From Eremophila alpestris peregrina (Eukaryota > Chordata > Aves > Passeriformes > Alaudidae), in assembly GCA_009792885.1 (NCBI GenBank), contig WMCF01000014.1, forward strand, positions 15,636,049 to 15,700,048: a stretch of DNA of 64,000 bases, in the 5' to 3' direction. Shown here piece after piece: positions 12,601 to 26,700 of the stretch. How positions within the stretch are numbered: position 1 is the first letter of the stretch; the number at the start of each line of letters is the position of its first letter. The notes under the pieces are model-generated. The model searched no databases and was not told the origin of the DNA. It saw only the letters and a list, made by a program, of their open reading frames with translations. The position numbers and the translations under genes were made by a program.

Positions 12601-15600
12601 CTATTTTCTCTAAGTGCTAGCCCAGTCTGCCAGGTGTTAGCAACTCCCTGAGACAGAAGCCAGTAGTCACAGCTAGAAGTGTGCTGGGGGTTAGGTTTGT
12701 TTCTTTTTTACTTATAGATTTTTTTCCCATAAGTTACTAGGGGACTGTAGTCTGCTGGGTACCTGTGGGTGCTTGACCAAAACAAAGTGGCCAAAAGTCG
12801 AGAGAGCAGGGTTTTGTCTTGGGCAGTTTCCCTCGGAGGGGGGAGATAACACGAGATTTTGGGGGCAGGTAAAGGATGGGGGCTGGGGGCAACTGGGCTC
12901 TCTTGCTCTCGGGATTTGGAGAGAGAACAGCCAGGCTCTTGCTCGCTGCAGGAAGAGTTCAGTCACCACCTGAAAAATCTACCACATCTGCTCTTGCTTT
13001 TGCTAACAATTATACTGACCTCCTGACTATCCCTAGTTCTCATCTGCCAAACTGCTGCTTCTCTGTAGCTCCTTGTGCTCCTAGCTCCTGTGATCCTATC
13101 TTCTGCCCAGCTGAAGTCTCAAAAAGGAGTGGAGCAATCACTAAGGATTTGATTTTAAATTCTGGAAATTTGTGTGTGAGTCTGAGAGCAGAGAGGAACA
13201 GAGTCCTCCACTACCACTAACCAAGTTGTTCTTGGGCCAGAGACTTGGAGCAAAGTCGAACTGAACCATTGCACTAAAACTTGGTAAATTATATGTCAGA
13301 GTCTCTGGTCCAGTGTGAGTGCTCTAGTTCTAAGGAGGCTAGAATTTATCTTACCTTTCTTGTGTAAACTCCTCCTCTTCAACACCCTATAAAACCCTAC
13401 AACCCTGCCCCTGCTGGCTCTCTTTGTTTTCATCCCCCTCCCTGGACCGGGGAAAAATAAATAGATTCTGAAGCATAACAAAACAGGCTCCTCTCGTGTG
13501 TTCCCATGCTGGCAACTGGAACTTCCCTGGACACGATGAACGGTGTTATTGCCACACGCTGCAACAGCCCAGCACCTGAAGTCTGTACGTTTTTGCTGCA
13601 CAGGACGCACACTATCTACAACAGGATTTTTTTTTCTATGGGACACCACCAAATTGTATCAGCTCCATTAGCAGTGATGATCAAACAAGAGTTCTGTGCT
13701 AAGAAGAGAACTGGCTGAGCAAAGCCTTGAGACAGGCTCCATGTGCCAAACTTTCCTGAAGTGTAACCATTCCCACCAGTGAAGGCATGAACTTCCTTGT
13801 TTGCATGCTGAATTGCATGATGCATCTTGTGGCACTACAAAAGGAGACGTAAAACACAGAGTCTGCTGCTGAGAGGAAAAGGACACGTCTGCAGGATGCA
13901 GGATGCACAACAAGTAGCAGTGAACACAAGTCAGAACATGAGAAATTCCAAATAAATATAAAGAAAATTTTTTTTGCTCCAAAGTTAATCAAGTGTTTGG
14001 AATGTGCTGCCCGGAGAGGTTGTGGAATTTCTATCCTAAGAGTTGTTGAAAACTTCACTTGACCAGTTCCTGAGTTAAAGAGACCTGCTCCAGGCTGTGA
14101 TGTGCAAGAGTTCATCTCTGAAGTTCACTTTCATTTAAAGTTATTCTGTCTCAAGTTGAAAGGGTAGATCATCTTGCAGTCATACGAGGAGGAGGAGAGG
14201 AATATCCTTTCTGGTAAGTTAGGATAGCCTCCTCAGGGTATTTTGATACACAGTAATTAAGAAAGCAGTTACTCAGCATACTCCATTAGCCCCTTTTGAA
14301 ACTGATGAAAAAAATCTCCTATGCACCTTGGTGTGCAGAAATGTCAACACCTACTAATATTCACTAAGGCACAAGTGACCAGGCTACATCCAAAGCAGAA
14401 GCAAATCAAGCTTGACATCCTTGATTTTTGGAATACTAGACTAGAAGAAATTGGCACCCCAAAGCTGCTGAGAATGGGAAACTGTTCTTATTTTATAACT
14501 AATTTCTTGTGCTTTCTTACAACCTTCTGTGTCCAGTCAAAAGTATTAGACTGAATACTTGAAAGAAGGCCTCTAAATCTTGATTTTGATGCATGGTCTT
14601 ACTCTGCTGACTGGTGTGCAGTTTTCTCAGAATCCAACGCAGTTTCAATTTATTCACATTGACTGAAATTGAGGTGATGCAGTTAGTTGTTTTAATGTAA
14701 ATCATATAAACAGAGAATAATTTAGGTGGAAAGAGAGAGATCCTCTTGCACAACCTCTTGTTTACAGGACAAACTTGTAAATTAGGCTTGTAGGTCAGGT
14801 CATGCCACACAACACCTTCTTCCAGAATCCATCATCTCTCTGGGCACCTATTTCTGTGTTTAATAACTTTTAACATAAATTTTGTCTTTAAACCAAGTGA
14901 AATTTCCCTTGCTGGAACTTGTGATCTTTGTTACTTGTGTTTTTCCTGTGCTTGTCCTTCTCTGAGAAGGACCTGACTTGTTTTATGATTCCCTTTCAGG
15001 CTGCAGCAGGGAGCAATTAAAGCTCCTCTCAGACTTTTATCTTCAGGGCTAAACAAACCCAGTTCACTCACAGTCATAAGTCATGTAAGTTTCTAGCTCT
15101 GACGATATTTCCCTGTTGGTTTAGATAGTAACAGATACATTTGTTCTACCAGAATTTAAACTCTGCATCAAGTCAGCAGTTCACAGCACCACATATGCAA
15201 CAAACACATTCTTTTCTGAAGGACACTGATCACCCTGAAGCATGAATACTCCTTATCATCCCTACTCAGAAGGAATGAAAAGCTAAACCAAGCTATCTTG
15301 ACATTTGCTAATATCTGTAAGGCCCAAGCAAAATTAAAAAAATAAAAAATCATTCATCTTTGGAATCATCTTACCATTGGTCCCACTGGTCCCACCACTC
15401 CAGCTTCACCCTGTTGAGGATCAGCACAGAGAGAGCAATGAAGAGCAATGACAAGGAGAATTCCTGCAGTGTCTTGCAGAGGTGGCTGGTAACATGGCCA
15501 CCAAATAATTCTGGAGGAACACAACACAGTATTAGCTCACCTTCTCCCCTTTTCTTCCTAATAATTCAGTTAAAGATCCATCAGCAGAAATGACAGCTCC

Positions 15601-18600
15601 TGGTTCTCCCTTTTCACCCTGCAATTATCAGAGTAATTACTGTTTACAAAGTGAATCAGAAGAAGTCAAAGCAGCATTACTTTTGTTTGAAGCATGACAG
15701 ATTAGTCATATATAAAACAAAGTGATATCAGTATGAGTAAGGTGAATCTTGATTCTGGGGAAGAAAAGAGATGATCTTTCTTAAAACATAATGAAGTACA
15801 CTAAAAATATCTCCCTGAGATGAATAAGTTCTTATTTTTAGAAAAAAGAATTAAATTGCTCTCCATAGAGTAACTGTGTGAAACATGCTGTGTTCACAAA
15901 AGGTCTCTGCCAAAGGCAGACAGGTTATTGGTGTCTTCTTGTGTACCATTAGCTCAATGGCCAGCAAATCCTGCTGGAAATTCACCATCTTGACAGAGCA
16001 GTAAATGTTCATATTTTTTTCATATTTTACTATCAGGAAAGTATGAGTCATTCTCTCTATGCCTGGCATGATGCAACCTCATTAACTTTAATGAAGGCCA
16101 AGTCCCAGCATTCAAACTGTGACCCTCTGTATTCCTATTCCACCACCACAAATTATCTCTTCTCAGTGCCGAGTGCATGGTTCCCACTCTGGATCTTTCA
16201 GCTGTAACTTTCCACTTCCTACCTCAGGCAGCTTGCTACAACACCTTTCCCAAGATCTCGTAGAAGAAATCTGGCTTGAAGCTAGTAATTGCATTGCTGA
16301 TTAAAATGACAGTCCAGGTTATAGACTTTTCATTGAGCTCTAAGTGCTGTAACTCAGTTCCTCTCACAGGTTCTTAAACTGTTCTGATTCTTTGAAGTCT
16401 CCCTGAAGATATTTTGGATACTTTGGAGTCTCCCTAAGGCTTGACTGACTTTATCTTCTGTGAGAATTTATGGACCTGAGATTGAATTTCATGATCCTTT
16501 GAGTAAAATGCTCCAAGGTGTCTGTACAGCTTCACTGTGGTTCCCAAACTTCATCACTCTTGAGCACAGCCTGGTGTTCACAGCTCAGAAACACCATCAG
16601 ATACATCACTATGTTTTTGGTGGGCCCAAAATTAAATGCTTTCAAAGCTTTGGGTTCTTGCCAGTGTGGACATCAGAAGCAAAGAAAAAGCACCAACCAA
16701 AAAACAAAAGCAAAAACCTTCACAACCTAAACCCAAAATCACCCAACTGGTTTTAAGGTTGAGCTTGATCATTTAATGCACTCTGTAAAAGAACAGAAAA
16801 CGTTATGATAAACAGGGACAGGTATTTGTGGCCTGAGAGGTTTCCTTCTGAGCAAGGACAATGCTATTCATCTGCTACTCCATTTAAACCATAATTACCT
16901 ATTTCCAAATCTTCTTATTACTTGTGAGAAAGTGAGCTCAGCTACTTAGAAAGAATAATCAAGAAGTGTTTTTGTTTTTCTTGTTTGGTATCCCCAAGAT
17001 CCTAGATGTTTCCCTCCCCTGCTTCCTGAAGGTGGGTAAAATGGGGAAAAAGCTGGAATAGCTGCAGTATTTACAAATGAGCAGAGTCAGTCTCTAGTCA
17101 CCTCTCAGCAGTGCTATAAAAGACACACTTTTTGGAAAGAAACAAGAGAAAGAATCCTAAGAAGAGAACTCCTCAAGTCTTATACTTTCTCTGGGAATCG
17201 AAAATTGCAGTCTTCATTCTGTAGGGAAAGCTCTCTCTGGCGTAGGAGCCCTCCTCATAGGAGGAGGAAAAGACTGATGCTTTTTTTTTTTTAAATTTGG
17301 GCTTTTGGAGAGGATCCCAGGGTATCAGCACAGCAATCAGCTGGCAAGAAGAGGTCACTTCATGTTTAATGTTTAAAGAGACTTAACCTGTTAAGTGCAT
17401 TCTGCACTGATGAATTTCAACTCTAGGGCAGTAAAATTAGCACTTGGTGGGATTATATCAAGGGATGTCATTTAGCATTTTCATATTCCACCTAGTACAT
17501 TTTTCATATGAACTTACTGAAATCATTATTCCTACCAAAATTAGAATAATTAAACTTTTATGCCACTAAGTACTTGTCATCTAACACATTTCTCAGCACA
17601 CACTTTCCCCTATACATTTTTTCATACCTGCTGTCCTTTAGGTCCTTGTGATCCAGGCAAACCAGTGTCACCCTTTGGACCCCGAGGGCCCTAGGCAAAA
17701 ACAATAAAATCCATAGCGATATTTGTGAAGAATATGAAGCTAGGTCATTTTACTAAATGTAATTTTAAATTAGTGGCAAACTTCAAATCACTCTGGTTGC
17801 AATCTAAGAATTCTTACAAGACTAAATTGCTCTCTGAATAAAGTTATTCCCTAAATCAGATATCACATAAGAAAAATCTTTTAGAAATACCAAAAAGAAA
17901 AATCCCTGATGTTTATCATGGTGTAGATGATACACACATTTACAAAGAGAAATATGCAAACATAATTAAGACTGGAACTTCATCTAAAATCCTCTGTTTC
18001 TTCTGTAGTTGATCCTCTCTCTCTGCATGAGCATTCAGACAGACTGATTTTCAACAGAATTTCTGAAGGTATATTTTTAACAGTATGTAAAAAAAAAAAA
18101 AAGTATATGAAATAGAGTTTTTCTGTTTGAAAACAAGGTGATTTCTTTATCTGTTTTGTGGGGAAAACATTCCCCTCAGATCAAATTAGACTTTACAATC
18201 TTCCAAGAGCATTCAGAAGCATTTTTTTAATCCACCAAGATCTAAACTCAGGTCTACATAATTTCTGCATTAGTCAAGAGATAAATAAAAGACATGAGGT
18301 GAAAAAAATAATGGTATTTTCATGTCTGTAGAAATTTTATTAAGGACAGAGACCAAGAATTCATTATATCATGTTCTAAATGTTATCAGCTCTTTTTCAA
18401 ATGACATGTATTTTTAAGGAGTTTTTTTCCCCCCTTCCTTGGTTTTCTATGCAGTTCACAATACCCAGGACTTAGGAAGCAACCTTCTGTAGAATTTTGG
18501 GCAATTAGCCAGCATTTTGTTAACATCTTTTGTCAGTTTTCTCAGTTTTCTCCTTAATTGTTCTCAGGCAATAGGCAAAGGATCCTGAGACCATATGCAT

Positions 18601-21600
18601 GCTCCGAACTGTAGACCAATCATAACAATGGAAAGTAATTCCATTACATTACACAGAATATGAATACAATAATTAGAACAATACCATCTGAAGTCATAAG
18701 TCAAATAATCACAGAATCACAGAATATTCTGAGTTGGAAGAGACCTACAAGGATCATTCAAGTCCAACCCTTGGCTCTGCACAGGACACCCCAGGAGTCA
18801 CACCATGTGCCTGAGAGCATTGTCTAAACACTCCTTGACCTCTGCCAGGCTGGTGCTGTGACCACTTCTCTGGGGAGCCTGTCCCAGTGCCCAACAAATC
18901 TGTGGGTGAAGAACCTCTTCCTAATATCCAACTTAAACTTCCCCTGACACAGCTTCAGACCATTCCCTCAGATCCTGTCACAGGTCACCACAGAGGAGAG
19001 AGGAGTGTCTGCCCCTCCTCTTCCTCTCACAAGGAAGTTGTAGACTGATGGGGTCTCTCTTCTGCAGGCTGAACAGCTCAAGTGACCTCAGCTGCTCCTT
19101 ACACAGCTTCCCCTCAAGGCCCTTCACCATCTTCACAGCCCTCCTTTGGACACTCTCTGACAGTTTAATGTCTTATATTGTGGCACCCAAAACTGGCCCC
19201 AGCACTCGAGGTGAGGCTGCCCCAGAGCAGAGCAGAGCAGAGCAGAGCAGAGCAGAGCAGAGCAGGACAATCCTTTCCCTTGCCCGGCTGGCCATGCTGT
19301 GCCTGATGCCCTCCAGGACACAGTTGGCCCTCCTGGCTGCCAGGGCACTGCTGACTCAGATTCAACTTGCCACCAACCAGGACCTCCAGGTCTCTTTCCC
19401 TGGCACTGGTCTCCAGCATCTCATTCCCTGGTTTACAAGCACAACCAGGGTGACTCCATCCCAGGTTCAGAATCTGGCATTTCTCCTTGCTGAATGTCAT
19501 ACAGTTGGTGATCCTTCAGCCCTCTGATTTATGTAAGTATCTCTGCAGCCTCTTTCTGCCTTGGAGGGACTTAACAGCTCCTCCCAATTTTTTAACATCT
19601 GCAAATTTGGTATCCCTCCAAGTCATCAATGAAGATGTTTATATATGTTTATATGGTAGTCTGAGAGCAATAGGTAGGTAGGATAGCAAAAGGCACCTTT
19701 TGATACTCTGGTTGTGAAATACTTACACGGTAGACCTGGTATGTTATTATAAAAAATAATAAATATTTCCTAAAGTATAAAATAAAAAGGGTACATCTTA
19801 TAGGGCTTTCCTGTACTCTGTAGTGGTGACAAAAAAGCCCGAGGAATAACACTGTTACATATACATATGCAGATAACTTTTAGAAGTCAATTTGTTCCAT
19901 TTGTTTCTCTTATATGGCATAGGTCTTTCCTTAGGTAGTAATTTTCCATGAATTACACCCCGATTTAAACTACAGAACCAACACTGATAAAAGCATATCA
20001 GACCATACTTTGTTTCTGACAGAATAAATCTCTAACTTGGTTGGTAACTTCCTATGACCTGCAGCATCCTATATGAAAATTTATCAGACTTCATGCAAAT
20101 TGTGTACAATATACATTTTAGTAAATATTAAACTATATAAAAAATACTTAAAATCCTAGGAAATACTTTTACATCCTGGGCAATTAATACTTACAGGAAA
20201 TCCTGGTAGACCTGGCTTGCCATCTGGCCCCTGCAAAATTAAAAGCTCACACCCTTACAAGCAGATATTACAGATTCCCAAAACAGAGTATGCATTTTTC
20301 ATGTATTGTATGATTTGTGAATATCAACTCATCTGCTACTGAATTAAGAATTTCAGTCAGTTGACAGTAAAGGTGTGAACCTCCACAGCGTGCTTCTAAT
20401 TTAGCACTTGCAAAAAATGGTGAGACAGAGATCCAGGAAAGACTGAAAAAGGATGATATTTTCAACATATGAAAGGCATGCAACCATTATTCAGCCTCCT
20501 CTGAATCTTTTCCAGATGCCAGTACAGAGACTACAGTAGCTGCCCACATTTACATTTTGGTCCTGTCGATGTCTTTGGATAGAAAACAGTGTGTAATAGG
20601 CTGTGGATAGAGTCAAGATTGGGATTTGTATTGGGCACATTTAAGATTGCCCTGCTGTGGTAACTGCAGAGAGACACTTTAATTTTGGCTCAGATCAGCA
20701 GGGTGTCTATCTCACCACCCACTATGAGACTGTGCCTCTCTCCTGACTAGGGTTAAAGCTTTGAGACTGAGGTTCAAATCTTTCTCACTTCAACTGCTAT
20801 TCAAGCTACAGACCTCCTTCTTTTTTGTGGGAATGTGACTCTAACATCTATCACACAACAAAGGTTTGAATTATCTATGGCTAGTAGCTGTGGCACAGCT
20901 CACACAAGGGGGCCCATACTATCCTGGCATCCTATTATGTCCAGGGATTAGGAGAACCAGGTCTTTGAGAAATACATGAAAATGCTCTTCCATGAAAGCT
21001 GTTTTACCATAAGCATGTCTGGATGCAGTACTGTAACATGAAGTTGTCCTGTGGTGTAATAACAGGTGGGAAAGAGCCATGCTAGGCTGGCAGAAAAAGA
21101 TTACAAGCTGCTGCTGAAGCTAATGCCCTTTTTCCCAGTTCAATGACAGATTCAGTAAATATTTGTTTTGGGACAGCTGTAATAATAAGATACAAAGTTT
21201 TTGCAAACTTAAGCTATTTTGAGTGAAATTCTGCTATTGGCTATGAACATTCAGACTTTCCTCATTTCATCAGGGATTGAATGTGGGGGAGATCACTGTG
21301 CTCCCCAACAAGAAAACAGATAAAATGAAATACACAAACAAGAATTCACAAATTAAACTAGCTGTAAAGTAAGTTACTTAATTTCTGGTGGTTAAGATTT
21401 TGCAAATTGCAACATGTTGTACACTCTTGGGCAAGTTTGAATAGACTCCATAGCTTGGGAAAGGTAGATTTCTCTTTGGATCCAGTCCTAGGAACTTGAA
21501 ATCATTACCAAGAAGCATTCGGGATTTCAAGTATTTGACTGAACACTTTTGCAGCTAGAAGAGAACCTGAATTTCACATCTGTTGTTCCCTCATGAAATT

Positions 21601-23629
21601 CCTAGTTTTTCAATCACAGCTATAACTTGCGTGAGACTAAACTCACACACAGGAGCCTAACATTTCTAGTTGAAGTTTCAAGCAGAACTGAACAAAATAT
21701 TTTTTATCCCAGTGCTTTGTGACTTGAAAAACAAGAAGGAAAAAAACTGAAGAAATGTAAATCTTGGTCTCCATTTTTGCAACAGTTCTACATTTCTATA
21801 ATTCTGACATTATAGTTCAGAATCCGACATAAGCCAATTTATTTCATACAAACAAACAAGTAGTTTGTTCACACAGAACTCAGTTCTGCCTAAAAGTACT
21901 TCCTCAGAGTTTGGTGCTGAAGTTAGCAGAAACACAATCCTAAAGTATGGGAAACTCATCTCTAGCTGGTACTCAAAAGGGGGTGTTGAAGATAGAACAA
22001 ATCTGAAGATTTAATAAAGCAGTATATACTCACTGGAGGCCCAAGCAGTCCTTTAAGTTCAGTAAAATTAAAAATTCCATCTGTGTCATTGAGAAGTAAC
22101 TAAAAAGGGGGTTAAGAAACAGGTTATTTCAAATTGCTTATCTGAGCCACACACATTTTTAGAAATGTAAAATTATCTTTTTATAACAATGAAAAGCCAA
22201 ACATAAATAAGGCCACAGAAAAGGCTCTCTACTTCTAATTTTCTTTATACATCTGGAATAACAAACCCTAGAATTTTTTTACATTTCTTCTGTAAAGATC
22301 TCAGAATGCTTTCAGAAATTTAATTAACTGACTCACAATTTTAATTTGAAATATATGACACCAAATTTTGCAGCCTGAAGCCATTTCTTCTCAGCAAGAT
22401 AAATATCAAATGGAGGTTTTATGCTCCAGGATGTCACTGGCATTCTAGGATGGTGAATCAGTCTGAGCACATTCATCCTCTGTTGCAGAGTTGAAGTTTT
22501 AATTGCATTCTGGACATGTCTGCATCACACCATGCAGTGTGTGCCCTAAGTCAGCACTGATCATGCTGCTGTATTTGAAACTAGTTTGGAATCCCAAAGT
22601 GTGATGTGAAGCAGCTCCTGTGATACCCAGCTCTGAGTCTCCAGATGCCTGAACAGCACAGTGTAATTGTACTACTGTTATCCTGCTTCCTGTCCTGGAA
22701 TTGGTGAGCTCCTCATTAGCCCAGGCATTTCTGCATAACTCCATTACAGAATCATAATAATGAAGGTGGACAGGGACCTTTGGAAGTCTGGTCCAACACT
22801 CCTCAGTGCAGGTCACTCAGGTACTTGTCCAGTTAATTCTTGAACACCTCTGAGGATGGAGATGCCACCATTGTTTTGGGCAATCAGTTAGAGTATTTGA
22901 TCGTTGTCAGGGTAAAAAAGTTTTACTTATATTTAATTGGAATTTCCCTTTTCCCAACTCGGGCTTGTTGCATCTTATAATATTTCCATACACCTGCAGG
23001 AAGAGGCTGCTCCATGTTCTCTGTATCCTTTGATTATGTAGTTGCAGACAGAAACAAAGTGTCTCCTCAGCCCCCTTTTTGCCAGGCTGATCAGACCCAG
23101 TTCTCTCAGTGCTCTGGTCCCCCAAACATCTTGACAGCCCTGGATGGGGCTTGCTCCATTATGTCAACGTCTTTCTTGTGCTGGGGTTCTCACAGCTGGA
23201 CACAGTACTCCAGAGGCAGTCTTGTGAATGCCAGTCACAACTTCCTGAGTCTATCAGTAGAGCTAATTTTACACTTTTAAAATCATTCTCTTATCCACTT
23301 CATAGATCATCAGTTTGATGATAGGAAGGCTATAGAAGCTTTGCTAAAGTCATGGACTACAAATTCAGTGCCCATACCTTGTCCACAAAGAAGCAGTGAC
23401 TTTGACCAGGAGAAAAATGCCATTAGTAAATCCATGTTGGCTGTTTCCCATCAGATTCTTGTCCTGATGTTATGATTAGGCTTTCATTTTGGTTTCAGAT
23501 AGCTAACTTTCTGGTTTAAATAGGAGTTCCCAATATTGTACCACATGATCTTACAGAACAGTTCAAGACAGACAATATGTGCTTGCTCCATATAAATAAA
23601 TGTTTTAGGTGAAAAGATATCCTTACTCT

Positions 23630-23719
<90 letters not shown>

Positions 23720-26700
23720 CCAATGCTCCCATTTGACACTTTAGCCTTGTTTTGTTTTGGATTTAGAAGTATGTCCTTAATCTCCTTGGAAGCTTGAAAT
23801 GGTCCATTTGTTTAGCAGGCAAGCCATGCCATCCATTTCAGTATAACGTTCTGAGTGAAGCAGCATATTCCCATTCAATGTAATGAAAATCTGAATTTCA
23901 CAAGGCCAGGACAGGGTGTGCCCTCAGGTGACAGGGATTTACTTAGCACATGACCACACACATGGTCACTGAGGCTTTGTGAGATTTTAATGCCTCTTTT
24001 TCTGCCGGCAACCATGTGCAGATCAACACTACCAGATCACAATATTTTCCAACATTTGTTATAAATACAGTAGCCAGGAATTGAGCTTGAAACTACCGTA
24101 CCTTGAATAGAAGGTTTGACCATATGCTCTACAGAAATCACTTCCAGTATTCTTATGAGTCTCTGAATACTATTTTTTGAATACAGATCACACATCCTAT
24201 CCTATCCTATCCTATCCTATCCTATCCTATCCTATCCTATCCTATCCTATCCTAGTCATCTGAGCATGGCAGTGTATGATCAGCTTTCTGTACTTTGAGG
24301 TGATGTTGAATAATTCATACAGCTAAAGCTTGCTGCTTCTACTGGGTGCTGCTTTCTGCTCCCTGTCCTCATGTTCTACAAAAATCACTGGAATAATTGT
24401 CAAGTAAAAATAGAGTTTAGATCCTACAGGCAGCATTCCATCTCCCAGGCTGCATGAACTCTGCTTCACTCTTCAGGGGTAGCATGATGCCCTTAGTCCC
24501 ACTCTATTTCCAGTTCTACACTGCCCAGGAAAGGAACAGGACACGGGCTGCTACTTTAATGACAGCAATAAAAAAGTCCTGCTACTGCAATTGTTCTGCT
24601 TTATTTGGTGGCAGAAATCCAGGAGCCCTGGGTTTACACTGTCTTTTCATTGTGGAATCACTCAGTATTCATTGTTTTTGGGCTCAATCCAAACTATATT
24701 GAAATCAGTGAAAAGAATCTCAAAGGCTTTGCTGAGTTTGGGATCAGACACATTGTATATTTTACACCTACAGTTGATCTGCAAATGGAAATTGTGGCTG
24801 GAAGTCAGAAAATTACATAATGCTGAAGAAGATTTGAAAACAAAAGAAGAATGATGATTAGAGGAAAAGATTGTGCTCTTAACAACCTCCTCCAGGTATA
24901 TAATAATTTTTCTTTGGGTTTGGGTGTGCAAACAGCTTTAATAACAACAATCCAGCAATATAACTCTTCAACACATTGAATTAGTTCAGAAAGTGCTGAC
25001 TACAATAGTAAGGACAACATCCATATTTTCTTCACTGTTACGTTTTAGGATGATTGTCTAGGTTGGTTTCTAAGTAAATCTTCAGCTTTGGATCCAAAAG
25101 GCATGATTATAGCCTTGTTGGAATGACAGAAAGAACAGACGGAACAAAATCTTTTGACAACTGTTTTACACCCTCAACATTAACCTTTCTTTGTGATTTT
25201 AGTTTCTTGTAACTAAACTATGAGTGAATAGCGGCAGCCAGAGATAAAGGTTTAAAAGTTTGAAATTTAAATCCAGTAACATTTTTCAATTCAAAATTAT
25301 TACTGTACTATACCAAATCTTGTGTGATAAAATCAGAGCAACAAATATTATGGTTTTCTGGTTATCATGCTTCCATTAATGAAAATGCACTGAGTATCAG
25401 CAACTATGCTCCAAAAGAGTGAAATAGCCAATAAGGATGAGAAATACTGATTTTAGTGTTTTGGAATATCAAACAGCAGCAAACAGAGGGACACTGTTTT
25501 TTTTAACATGACGGGTCAGAGCAGAGTTCCTGATCAGTCACAGGAGGCAACAGAGGAGGCAGCAAAGACAGGAAGCCTCTGAGACCCACACTGCTGGTGG
25601 GAACTGCAGAAGCCTGGAAATGGATAGGGTCCACTGCAGACCTCAGTTTTACCCTAACATGTATTTTCATGGTATGAGAAGTGGTTCTTGAAGGAACCAA
25701 ACCCACTCCATTCACATGGGGACCGGGTGAAATAAGAAGGAAACTAAGGTCCACTTTTCAGTGCAGATCAATCAACGTGCTATCAGCCGGATACTGGTGA
25801 GGCCTGGCCCTGAGCTATCCATGTCATCGCTAAATATTTCAACAGTGCTGAAACTGCACTAACTCTTAGTTTGCTTTTATTTTCATCAAGCAGCATAAAG
25901 TCTGTTTAGGTGTAGCCACACAACCCTTCTTAAGAAAACTTCCTTCCAACTCTGATGGATCAGCCCAAGAAGTATTGCTCTTGGCTACACAATGGTTAAA
26001 TGAACGACCCTGACCCAGAGAGTAATCTCTCTAAATGCCCTGCGGTTCACTCACATCACTGATCTCTGCTGCTCTACCCACATCAAGCCAATATCCACAT
26101 TACAACAGTTGGCTGTGTTATTTATTTTAGTTCTGCAATTCCAACTGCAATTGATAGGTCTGCTTGCAATAGTTATTTTCCATATTTGAAGCTTACTACG
26201 AAAGATGAGAGACTGAGTCAACAAAACGCACTTGGATAATTAATTGTCTATCTCAGCAAACTTATTGCAAACAAATGTCCTGTTCTTACACAAACATTTG
26301 TGAGATAGGAAGAATTCAATGTCATACATAGTGATGAATACTTCCACACACGTTTAATTAAATGTATCAAAATCCAGTACACCAAGTCCTCAGATAAATC
26401 TTCTCAGATAAACCTCCCCAGAACACCTGTACTACAAATGTATATAAAGCCATAAATTTTTAAAAAGATCTTGCTTCTAAAACCTAGAAGTACTTAAAGA
26501 AGGAAATGGGTTACTGTATGGATTTGTAATACACCTAAAGCAATACAGATTCTACCAGGCTGTATACATTTCTGTAATACTTGGAAAATGTAGTTCATGT
26601 AGGGGATCTGGAGGATTCAGAGGATGCACTTTAGGTTTCTTCAGACATAGCTACATATTTGACAGATGTGTGGACTGTGACTAGTCCATGTAGGAGCCAT

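Noticed and set aside
13296..14115. Cluster of 60-140-codon open frames on the minus strand
   Set aside because: They overlap in several frames, partly cover an LTR-like segment and a CR1 fragment, and show no domain.
23484..23732. Poly-lysine or poly-phenylalanine open frames
   Set aside because: Translation of the T/A homopolymer only.
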